DNA of 64,000 nt from Thereva unica (lineage: Eukaryota; Arthropoda; Insecta; Diptera; Therevidae), in NCBI GenBank assembly GCA_949987705.1, contig OX465282.1, forward strand, positions 34,064,039-34,128,038, given 5' to 3'. The first letter of the stretch is position 1; each line of letters begins with the position of its first letter. Positions 55,721-64,000 of the stretch are shown piece after piece. The notes under the pieces were generated by a model. It was not told where the DNA came from and did not search any database. It saw only the letters and a program-made list of their open reading frames with translations. Made by a program: the position numbers and the translations under genes.

Positions 55721-55969
55721 GGTGACAAGATGCGTGTGACATTTCAGTTGAAGTAAATGGTATTTAATGGAACCAGTCCCAATGACTACCGCGACACACG
55801 CAAATAAAGCTCCCAACGCTTGAAGTAGACCAATTTTCAACTTTTCCATGCGATAGGCGCGTTTGACGTGTGTTGTGTACATAATTTGAATTTTCAATCT
55901 TTTTTTAATCTAGTGTGCGAAGTTTAAAAACAGGAATTTTTATTAAATATGTTTGTTGTGTTATTAAAA

Positions 55970-56524
55970 ATGGCAAATTTTGACGAAAAATTAGTGTGCG
56001 AAGTTCAAAAATATGAATTTTTATTCAATAAGAAACTAAAGGAGTACAGAAACAAAATCCGCCGAGAAAAGGCATGGACTGCAATAGCAGAAGCAACTGG
56101 TGAGACAAGTAAGCATTTATTATTGTTTGTCGAAACTTAAAGATCTAAATTTGATTTGATATTTTTATGTAAACAGAGGAGGGATGCAAAACCGATGGAA
56201 AGGCCTTCGTGACAGGTTTGAAAGACAATCAAACACGAAAAAAAAATCGGGAAGTGCTGCTGCGGACGAAGAAAAGCAATGGGCGTTCGCAGACAATATG
56301 AACTTTTTAAAAGATTACATTGCACCCAGGAAGTTAGTACCATTAAACAAAGCTGTTTACAATTGAATAGTTTTCATTCTTTAATTTTTAGAACAGTGTC
56401 AAACAACGAAATTGAAATATTATTTTCTTCAGAACATAACATTCCTTCCAATTCTGAAGAAGTGGAAAATGGATTAATATTTACATCATTTTCACGAAGT
56501 TGTGAAGAACAACTGCAGCTTTAA
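55970..56524 (+). CDS. MADF-domain ORF of the Harbinger-like element
   Basis: Three exons by splice signals: 55970-56108, 56179-56332 and 56392-56524, with introns GTAAGC...AG and GTTAGT...TTTTTAG in phase. Protein: MANFDEKLVCEVQKYEFLFN, then KIRREKAWTAIAEATGET, then MQNRWKGLRDRFERQSN. This is the full MADF pattern (conserved Trp of KAW and RWKGLRD), followed by an acidic tail ending SRSCEEQLQL. MADF proteins bind DNA, and Harbinger elements use a Myb/MADF partner to bring the transposase to the nucleus and the ends. The 3' end overlaps the transposase stop on the other strand by 44 bp. An in-frame ATG at 55949 is an alternative start. A 39-bp piece at 55911-55949 duplicates 55993-56031. Confidence 0.7.
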
Positions 56525-56998
56525 CGACACTTTCTGCTGACTCTACCCCCATGCCTAGCGTATTTCTCAGAATTCTCCAGCGAGCAGTAAGAACGCCGAA
56601 CGCATTTTCTATTATCCTGCGAGCTCGTGACAAACGTTTGTTGAAATATTCTTTTTTCTCGTCCAATAATAAGCCTAAAGAATATAAGAATAAGAATGCA
56701 GGATAGAAAAACTTTTAATGTACCTGGAAATGGTCGCATTAAATAAGGTTTTAATGGAAATGCTGCATCCCCGACGAAGAAATATGGCAATGTTAAATCA
56801 ACGTCTTCCAAAATATCATCCTTCGGTAAATCTAATTTTCCGTCAAATAGACATTTTCCGAAATTGGAGTGCCACAAAACGCCACCATCGCTCTGTGACC
56901 CATATGCTCCAATATCGACATTTGTAAATGTATAGTTCGCATCGCAAACCCCCAGCAACACAATGCTATAAGTCCCTTTATAATTATAATACATTGTC

Positions 56999-57762
56999 CC
57001 AGAACGAGACCTCTCAGATAGTTTCACATCACAGAGAGGCCTGAGACAAGGTGACGCGCTGTCATGCCTCCTATTTAACATAGTGTTGGAGAAGGTGGTG
57101 AGAGACGCTGGGGTAGAAACAACGGGATCCATCTTTAACAAGTCAACACAAACGATGGCTTATGCTGATGATGTCGCTCTAATAGGTCGTTTGCGAGTGT
57201 GAAAGAAACCTTCATCAAACTGGAAGCAACTGCGAAAAAGATGGGATTGCTCATCAACGAAGCAAAAACTAAGTATCTTTGTACTTCAAAAAGATACGCA
57301 ACTCCAAGACAAAATATCACCATAGATGCATATAATATATGTAGAAACCGTTAAAGAATTTACGTATCTTGGAACCGTATTGCAAGCTGACAGTGGTGAG
57401 ACAACGGAGATCAGAAGGAGAATAAACGTTGCTAACAGGTGCTATTTTGGACTTCGACAACATCACGCATTTTGTCTAGAGGAATGAAGTGTAAATTATA
57501 TACCACGCTAATCAAGCCCGTTCTGATGTTTGTATCAGAGGCATGGACTTCGAAAGTGGCTGATGAAATTCTTCTAGGCACTTTTGAAAGAAAAATTCTA
57601 CTTACAATATTTTGCGGTGTCTGCGAAAACGGTGAATGGAGAAAGAGATATAATCACGAATTATACCAACTGTACCGGGGACCCGACATTGTCAAAAGTA
57701 TAAAATTAAGTAGATTGCGATGGGTGGCACACGTACAAAGGCTTGACGATAGCGATATTCCA
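56999..57762 (+). pseudogene. RTE-like LINE fragment inside the Harbinger transposase
   Basis: Reads QRGLRQGDALSCLLFNIVLE, then TMAYADDVALIGR (YADD present), then the ORF end (TLIKPVLMFVSEAWT, LGTFERKILLTIF, NGEWRKRYNHELYQLY, RLRWVAHVQRLDDSDIPNIF). One or two frame changes near 57200 and 57340. Both 5' and 3' parts are missing. Boundaries are set where the Harbinger frame stops and resumes. No target duplication was seen, consistent with a target-site deletion. Confidence 0.8.
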
Positions 57763-57909
57763 AACATTTTTGAAATCTTCTGCGATTTTCCGCCATTCGG
57801 TTGTATTTGGGCTTGACAAGTAAAAAGGAGCAAGTACATTCAACAAAGAATTGCACGTTTCCTTAACAATCCTTTTTACGGTCGTTAAGCCCATTTTGAA
57901 TGTCATCGA

Positions 57910-58190
57910 TATATGAGCCGTTCAGTGCACATATCGATTAACTCCACTTTTTGAAAAATTTCATATTTAAGTGTCAAAGCACATGGTATACTCATAACTT
58001 CTTATCTTTATAATAACTCTCGGAATAATAAAGATTAACACCATTAAAAGGCAAATTTTTTTTGACCATTGAATAATATTGACCATTGAATAATAAGGGA
58101 ATATTAAAAAACAAGGTACATTATTTCGTCGCATTTCTCTACTTTTTGTTTTATGGAGTTAATCAATTTGTGCACTGAGCGGCTCATATA
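57910..58190. mobile_element. MITE with TATGAGCC ends, TA duplication
   Basis: Left end tatatgagccgttcagtgcac and right end gtgcactgagcggctcatata are near-perfect inverted repeats of about 37 bp. 281 bp including the TA at each side. It splits the transposase between its N-terminal and middle parts. No coding capacity; a Tc1/mariner-type relative is likely from the TA. Confidence 0.88.
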
Positions 58191-58603
58191 CTGCTTACTT
58201 CCTCCGTGAGCTAAATATCTATATCAAAAAATAAATTTGTTTATTGATAAGAAATCAAAGATCAAATATATCTTCTTACGTACATAAGAGTGAGAAGAAG
58301 TCTACATTGGGGGGCAATCGCTGGACGATTTGAATTTCTTGTTAATTCCTCCTCCATTAAATTAAACAAAGCATCAAAAATTTCTTTCTTCATCCTCACT
58401 GCTGAAAAAAATTGTTCTGGGTCGTAATCGTACATATGTCGAAAACTCAGAGCAAAAAATCCATTTATATCCCTGTCCAAAAACATTGGTCGCACCCAAA
58501 AGCGCCGAGATTGTCTCCTTTCTTTTAAATACATATATTTAACATACACAATGTATGTTAATAAAACTAACTGTATTAGTTCATGCAATTCCATTATTAT
58601 TAT

Positions 58604-61490
58604 TAGTAAACCCTCCGTCTGCGCGGTTTTCGTTTGCGCGGTTTCGCAATTGCGCGCTTAATTTTTTAATACCAAATTTTCGGACTGCGCGGAAAAAAAT
58701 TCGCAGTTGCGCGTTTTGGATTTTTTGTTTTTAAGAAAAAAAAAAATCATATTTTTACATGCTTTTATGTGAATCCCCTAAAATTCGAATGAAATAACCG
58801 GGGATTTACCATATATCGTTGTACATATGTTTCCAAAAATGAAATGTATAGTAGATGACACAGCTTGTAGAAGCCGAAAGGAATTAAAAAATGCGTAGTT
58901 AGTAGATTGCCTGACGTACAGTTTAGTTTAGTAGGTTTTATGACCCAAGGGACTAAAAGTGTATGGGTAGAAAGTATATAGTAGACGATTTAGTTTGTAG
59001 ATACCATAAAAATTACATGAAATGGTTGATAGATTTGTCCAAGGGTATGTAAACGAGATGCCGCATAACTGGTAGATAATTACAGGGAAATAGCTAGAAA
59101 TATAATGCGCAATAAGCAGATTTGTACATTATAATGCGCAATTTGTAAGTTAAATAAAGGGGTCAAGCCTTATGTATTATGCTTATAAAGGAAATGCAGC
59201 GAAGCCAGAAAACGATAATGCGTAGTGCGAGTTTTCTTGTAAAAGTAACGAGCGTTCGTTCATTCAAAAGTTGGGTGCAACTACCGTTTGACTATAAAGT
59301 GTGCAATCGATATAAATAATTAAGAAATCCTTCCAATAAAAAAAACGTGTGGTATGTATATAAAAATTAGAATTTTAGTGATTTAATTTACGAAGATGTT
59401 TTAATAATTTTTGCAGCCTTATACATATACCTATATATTATAACAATGGAGAAAGGAGGCAAAAGAAAAATTTTGACCTTAGAGGCCAAGCTTGAAATAG
59501 TCAAGCAATTAGAAAAAGGGGAAAAAATATCTGTTTTAGCTAAGAGGCACAACATGAATGAATCTAGCATAAGGAGAATTAAATTAAATGCAACAAAAAT
59601 TAAAAGTTCAGTCATTTGTTCCACATCGCTAGCTGCAAAAACGGCAAAAAAAACGCGAAATTCAATAATAGAAAAAACTGAAAAAGTGCTAAGTTTTTGG
59701 ATAGAAGACCAAAACCAAAAAAGAATGCCGCTTAGTTCTGGCATTATTAGAACTAAAGCGTTATCCATATTTAAACGCTTGAAGGAGGAAGAACCCGGGT
59801 CATCTAATTTAACAGAAATTGAATTCCAAGCCAGTAAAGGATGGTTTGAGAAGTTCAAGCATCGTCAAAGACTTCACAATATAAAATTTACAGGCGAAGC
59901 AGCTAGTGCTGATACACTAGCTGCATCTTTATATCCAAAAACTTTAAAAGACATCATTGATGGTGGTGGATATTTACCAAGCCAAGTTTTTAATGCGGAT
60001 GAGACTGGCTTATTTTGGAAAAGAATGCCGAATAGAACCTTTATTTCAAAAGAAGAGAAAACTTCTCCTGGCTTTAAAGTTTCTAAAGAGAGATTGACAC
60101 TTTTGTTAAGCGGAAATGCAGCCGGCGATTACAAAAATAAACCGCTATTAATTTATACATCTGAAAATCCTCGTGCATTTAAAGGAATATCAAAAAGCAC
60201 ACTCCCAGTTCATTGGATAGCGAACAAGAAAGCGTGGATGACAGCGAAGATATTTGAGAACTGGTTTTTAAATTGCTTTTGTGTAGAAGCTGAGACTTAT
60301 TGCAGAAATAAAAATATTGCGTTTAAGATTCTGCTAATAATTGACAATGCACCAAGTCACCCAGCACATTTGGCTGAATTGCACCCCAGTGTCAAAGTGA
60401 TATTTCTGCCTCCAAATACAACATCATTAATTCAGCCGATGGACCAAGGCGTTATTGCCGCATTTAAACTGTATTATCTGAGAACAACTTTTCGGCAATT
60501 AATTGAAGCTACTGATGAACCAAATAATCTTTCAATTCGTGAGTACTGGCGACAATACAACATTCTATCGGCAGTACGAAATATTAAATTGGCATGGGAT
60601 GAAGTTAAAAACTCAACAATGAATGCTGTATGGAAAAAAATATGGCCTGAAAGCTGTATAAGAGAAGCTGTTATTGAAATGCCAGAAATTGAAGAAATTG
60701 TGACATTAGGTAGGAGAATTGCCGGGGACGGATTTGGAGACTTAGAACCAAAAGATATCACAGAAGTTCTAACTAATAACGAAAATATTTCTGCTGACGA
60801 TATTTTGACCCAGTTTGGGGATAATAATAACGACGGAAATGATGAAAGTGAAGAAGATGTAGAGATTATAGCACAAAAAAAGTTTACCAGCACAAAATTA
60901 GCAAATTTTTTAAAACTTGGTAGTCAACTTGAACAGGAAGCTTTGGATATGGATCCTGATATGGAGCGCTCCTTAAAATTTAGGAGAAATTTGACAGCTG
61001 CTTTAGAACCATATGCAGAAATTTATAAAGAAAAGCTAAAATCTGGCAAGCAATCACTATTAACAAGTTTTTTCCAAAAACCTACAGGATCACAGTTAAG
61101 CTCATCGGAAGCTAATCGGAACTGATTAAAACCTACATTTACACCTACGTAATAGTGAAAACGCTGCTATTTCTAGGAGTTTTTGTTAGTTTTGTTTTTT
61201 ATGTATTTGTTTTTTTGTATTTTGTTTTTTTTTATGTATGTATTCACTGAATTTGAGACTGTTTTTTTATAGTTTTAATATATAATTTAATTCTTTAAGT
61301 TTTTTAATATTAAAAATGCATTAGTCATTGAATAAACACTTTTTTTTCTGTATATTTTCTTTGCATTTTGTCTAATACATATCTGGAACCTAACCTCATA
61401 ATTCATACAAAGCAGGATTCAGAGTGCGCGGTTTCGTGTTGCGCGCTGTTTTTATAGAACGTATCTACCGCGCAGTTGGAGGGATTACTG
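58604..61490 (+). mobile_element. pogo/Tigger-like DNA transposon
   Basis: About 2.9 kb around one intact transposase gene. The right end read inward is cagtaatccctccaactgcgcgg, and the left end is tagtaaaccctccgtctgcgcgg, 19 of 23 bases matching. Subterminal zones repeat tgcgcgg and ttgcgcgc on both sides (58615-58720, 61425-61475), as expected of transposase-binding sites. TA follows the right end; the left flank is ATTATTATTA, where a TA also lies within two bases. It sits about 10 bp upstream of the Harbinger-like transposase start. Confidence 0.88.
59446..61125 (+). CDS. pogo/Tigger-family transposase, 559 residues, intact
   Basis: Cuts and pastes the surrounding element. Residues about 8-50 form a CENP-B/Psq-type helix-turn-helix (LEIVKQLEKGEKISVLAKRH). 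About 80-160 is the second, Tc5-type helix-turn-helix (WFEKFKHRQRLH). The catalytic domain follows, with D185 (FNADETGLFWKRMP), D300 (LIIDNAPSH) and D333 (LIQPMDQGV), 32 residues between the last two. The C-terminus has an acidic segment (DDILTQFGDNNNDGNDESEE) and then QSLLTSFF at 536-543, an exact match to the PCNA-interacting PIP-box pattern known from pogo transposase. No stop or shift. The TIRs argue against its being a domesticated host gene. Confidence 0.93.
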   Translation: MEKGGKRKILTLEAKLEIVKQLEKGEKISVLAKRHNMNESSIRRIKLNATKIKSSVICSTSLAAKTAKKTRNSIIEKTEKVLSFWIEDQNQKRMPLSSGIIRTKALSIFKRLKEEEPGSSNLTEIEFQASKGWFEKFKHRQRLHNIKFTGEAASADTLAASLYPKTLKDIIDGGGYLPSQVFNADETGLFWKRMPNRTFISKEEKTSPGFKVSKERLTLLLSGNAAGDYKNKPLLIYTSENPRAFKGISKSTLPVHWIANKKAWMTAKIFENWFLNCFCVEAETYCRNKNIAFKILLIIDNAPSHPAHLAELHPSVKVIFLPPNTTSLIQPMDQGVIAAFKLYYLRTTFRQLIEATDEPNNLSIREYWRQYNILSAVRNIKLAWDEVKNSTMNAVWKKIWPESCIREAVIEMPEIEEIVTLGRRIAGDGFGDLEPKDITEVLTNNENISADDILTQFGDNNNDGNDESEEDVEIIAQKKFTSTKLANFLKLGSQLEQEALDMDPDMERSLKFRRNLTAALEPYAEIYKEKLKSGKQSLLTSFFQKPTGSQLSSSEANRN

Positions 61491-61600
61491 TATTTGTTAT
61501 TATTATCGCTACTTTCACTAAAATCAAATAATTCAATGTCAACGAAGGTTTAGACAGATTAAAATATAAATTGAGTTGAAATGTCATACGCGTACAACGT

Positions 61601-63770
61601 TGGGTCTGTCGAATTTTTCGGAAACGGGACTCTCACACGCATCTTGCGCGCGCATCGCGTTAACGCGTTCTATGGGCAGGCACCTTCAAGAGCAGCGCTG
61701 TCACTTTTCAGGGTTAACTGTGAAGTATTTTGACCGAAAAAGGGGAGTAGATTGAACTTTTGCGGAGTAGATGTGGTTGTCATTACATGTAAGAGTAAAG
61801 ATTTCCCTTTACTTGTTTATTGCAACGCTTTGGAAATACCTCTTCATTATTTATATCTTAAATTCAAGTTTGACTGAACTCGGAATTTCGTACACTCTAG
61901 CCCATGCCGAATAACAACTTGAACAAAGTTCCAATTGCATGTGCAACAAAAAGTGGTACCTTGACGTTTTCAACAAATGCAATATTCGAATTTAGGCTAC
62001 GTGCGAAAATTAATTAATGATGTGGAAAAATATGACCAAACAATTTTTTAAAATAAAATTGTTTTAAGTCAAAATTAAAAAAAAAAATTCGAAAAGTGGA
62101 GTAGAATTTTAAAAATGGCCACTTAATTCGCAAAACAAATATGGTGGAGTAGGTCTACTACAATACTACAATCTACTACGACAGCACTGCTGGCTTATGT
62201 AGTTCTGCGAATGTAGGGCCCGAATGTAGAATTTGTAGATTGTAACTGTCTCTAGTGTCTTTTGGTGCTGAATTCTGGTCTCACGAGTTAACAGAGAGGC
62301 AGTACCCCTTAGTGCAGAAAATCTAAAGGAATCTAACGCAGCCACATACAATAGAACAGTATCATTCACATCCTTAGAACGATTGTTTAAATATTGGGTT
62401 CGCGAGTTACATATCGAATTTTTCTCTCTAATTCCGCTGTATTGTTCCAGATGAGTGCAGGCATATCCGTTGAGAGATCCTTCGGGCAGGTTATGATATT
62501 AGGCCCCAAGTACGGCGGATAATAGAGTGGCATATATTGTTCCGCTTTTCATTCTTGGTAGGCTAGAACATCGCCCTTCCTTGGCTTTCTATAGTAAGAA
62601 TTTAGAATACACAAAAAACATAATGTAATAAATTAGTAACTTACGTGAAAAGAAATTTATTGTAACATATTCCTACAAAAAAATTTATTGCTTACGTGAA
62701 ATGATGTCCCTATAAGAACATTTTATTTCGAAAGTAGACAAACTAAACAATAATTAATATCTTTATCTCCTATCAAAGCCGCAAATATTTTTTCAGCAGT
62801 AACCGAATAACACAAGAAGAAAGCCCAAATCGGATTAAGACATTATTTTGGTCCTTTGTCCGGCAAGGAAAAAATATTAATCTGTTTATTTCCGATATTG
62901 TCACATAATTCTCGGTAATAAAAAGCTTTCCCCAAGAAGCTTTGCCTTTCCTGAATTTTCGTTGTACACGAAGAGAATGCGGGAAGATGAACTAAATCAG
63001 AAATAAGGAAAATAATCGAACAGGATGAAATCTCCTTTTCAGTTCATCTTCTTATATATCCGTATTAGCAAAGGAGGAAGCCCGCCGGTTTGCTAGATTG
63101 ACCTATAAATTGAAAAGGATCAATTCCAATACACATACACCCACTTAGATATTTATGCCGGAGTAGAAATCGTTCAATTGCCTGCCCTCGCAATCTCCTA
63201 CAGTGTTCTGAATATTCCGGAAGTAGTTTATAAATAGTAGTAATGGTGAGTAGCAATACGCGATGGGAATGATAAACTTTCCGAGTGCCCAATTTCGGAT
63301 ACACATTCCCATGTAATTTTGTGCAATGTCATCCTTTATCCCTTAACATACGGGCTCCATCCCCAAAATTGATATCGTAATTGAGCTTTGCTCCATGTTA
63401 CGTAAATCTGCTGTAGTCTTCATTACATGTGATATTTGAACTCGGGATTTTAAAGGTGGAAAGGATCTATAAAAAGTAGTGGATAAATAAAGGAAATTGT
63501 AGCAATATTGAGAATGGACATATTTTATTGTGATTCAACGTGATTTGATAGCTAAGGTATGTTTGGTTCGGTAGAGTTGAAGGGCATTGCCTTATCATAT
63601 TCAAATGCAATCCGAAATTTTTTCGGGAAAGGTACCGTTAATAACACAAGAGCAGAGAAAATGCTCCTGTGAAAAGGAAGTTGGGAGAAAAATCTACAAA
63701 GAATTTCCGTGTAAACTATTCAGCAAGCGAATAACTCTCAAAAACTAATCAATCTATTGTATATAAATAA
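61601..63770. other. No recognisable gene
   Basis: AT-rich DNA. Around 61745-62180 the motif ggagtag(a/g)t and its complement ctactac recur. Two short frames (62166-62369, 63065-63304) have no known domain. Confidence 0.45.
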
Positions 63771-63859
63771 TAATTGGAGTGTCTGTCTTTGATTTCAAAA
63801 TAAATGTGTTTTCTAAATGCCTATGGTTATTTACATGATATTAAAACGAGTATTTCTAA

Positions 63860-64000
63860 AAATTTTGTCTGCCTACATGTCTGTATGGATGTATGTCTGT
63901 CTGTCTGTATGTCTGTCTTTCTGTTTGTCAAGGCTAATCTCGGAAACGGCTAATCCGATTGGGATGGGACTCTCACTGGAAGATTCAGTATTTTTGCGGG
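63860..64000. repeat. Edge of an unidentified repeat with (TGTC)n
   Basis: A (ctgt)n-like microsatellite near 63885-63930 is followed by ggctaatctcggaaacggct and aatccgattgggatgg. From memory, sequences of this kind (clgaaacggctgaaccgatt style) occur in dispersed insect non-autonomous elements, often Helitron-related. The element runs out of the window. Confidence 0.35.

Larger units (their letters stand above)
56481..58594 (-). pseudogene. Harbinger-like transposase, broken by two inserts
   Basis: N-terminal part 58594-58262 (RRFWVRPMFLDRDINGFFAL, ALFNLMEEELTRN), then a short probable intron. A middle part (57909-57763: MGLTTVKRIVKETCN, NTTEWRKIAEDFKNVWNI) follows after a MITE. The C-terminal part begins near 56998 (YYNYKGTYSIVLLGVCDANY), includes FFVGDAAFPLKPYLMRPFPG (second Asp), has a 49-nt intron at 56675-56723, and ends with RRIIENAFGVLTARWRIL (Glu). 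The GAIDGKH-type first catalytic Asp that should follow WNI is missing where the LINE sits, so the LINE insertion removed or replaced roughly 25 codons. One frameshift flanks the MITE. Family DDE_Tnp_4. Dead copy. Confidence 0.88.
55721..61600. mobile_element. Composite Harbinger-like element with nested insertions
   Basis: The core is a MADF ORF on plus and an opposed transposase on minus. A candidate inverted repeat pairs 55730-55752 (gcgtgtgacatttcagttgaa) with 61574-61592 (ttgaaatgtcatacgc), 17 of 21 matching bases; these may be the outer ends. Inside lie a LINE fragment (56999-57762), a MITE (57910-58190) and a pogo/Tigger-like element (58604-61490). The end assignment is an inference; the coding parts and nested inserts are much firmer. 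Confidence 0.5.

Noticed and set aside
59446..61125. Host CENP-B/jerky-like gene
   Set aside because: Terminal inverted repeats and subterminal repeats flank it at both sides, so it is best read as a transposon gene.

Overview
The window looks like a transposon-dense, gene-poor stretch of an insect genome, most likely a fly. I infer this from the AT-rich background with ATACATATGT-type microsatellites, the very short GT-AG introns in the transposase genes, an insect errantivirus-type retrovirus (gypsy/17.6/297 group, with an env region), and MADF- and zeste-like DNA-binding ORFs. I could not identify any ordinary host gene, tRNA gene, rRNA gene or CRISPR array. Nearly every open frame that can be recognised belongs to a mobile element.

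Layout. 1-1646: low-complexity DNA, a minisatellite and a 305-bp MITE. 1647-6304: a complete, young Ty3/gypsy retrotransposon on the minus strand, with identical 232-bp LTRs, a 4-bp target duplication and one 1379-residue Gag-Pol frame. 8.7-12.6 kb: a run of palindromic elements. 13.8-16.8 kb: a spliced Harbinger-like transposase gene split by a 1.1-kb inverted-repeat element full of GC-rich minisatellites. 18.3-20.9 kb: a decayed LINE carrying a TA-flanked MITE. 22025-30017: a complete errantivirus-type provirus on the minus strand, with identical 419-bp LTRs, CACG target duplications, gag, pol in the -1 frame after a slippery heptamer, and a frameshifted env. 31.9-33.6 kb: a 5'-truncated LINE with RNase H and 14-bp target duplications. 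34.8-37.3 kb: a foldback element with two 748-bp arms, itself hit by a LINE. 39-45 kb: several MITEs, a tRNA-headed SINE and rearranged LINE pieces. 45.8 kb: a broken zeste/Myb-type ORF. 49.5-54.7 kb: LINE copies and GC-rich tandem arrays. 55.7-61.6 kb: a nest in which a Harbinger-like element (MADF ORF plus opposed transposase) has been hit by a LINE, a MITE and an intact pogo/Tigger-like transposon.

How the pieces relate. The window is a layered record of insertions. Four layers can be read precisely because the host sequence survives: the CCCGA-ended element removes cleanly from the Harbinger transposase with a 2-bp duplication; a GGCC-ended MITE and a SINE both interrupt a diverged copy of the foldback family whose uninterrupted copies lie at 35 and 37 kb; and a TA-flanked MITE interrupts a LINE reading frame. 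The elements most likely to be recent are the gypsy element, the errantivirus and the pogo-like element. The most interesting undescribed candidates are the CCCGA-ended family with interchangeable GC-rich tandem cargo, and the long-armed foldback families.

Limits. Reading was by eye; end positions of degenerate elements are approximate, and clade names for LINE fragments are tentative.
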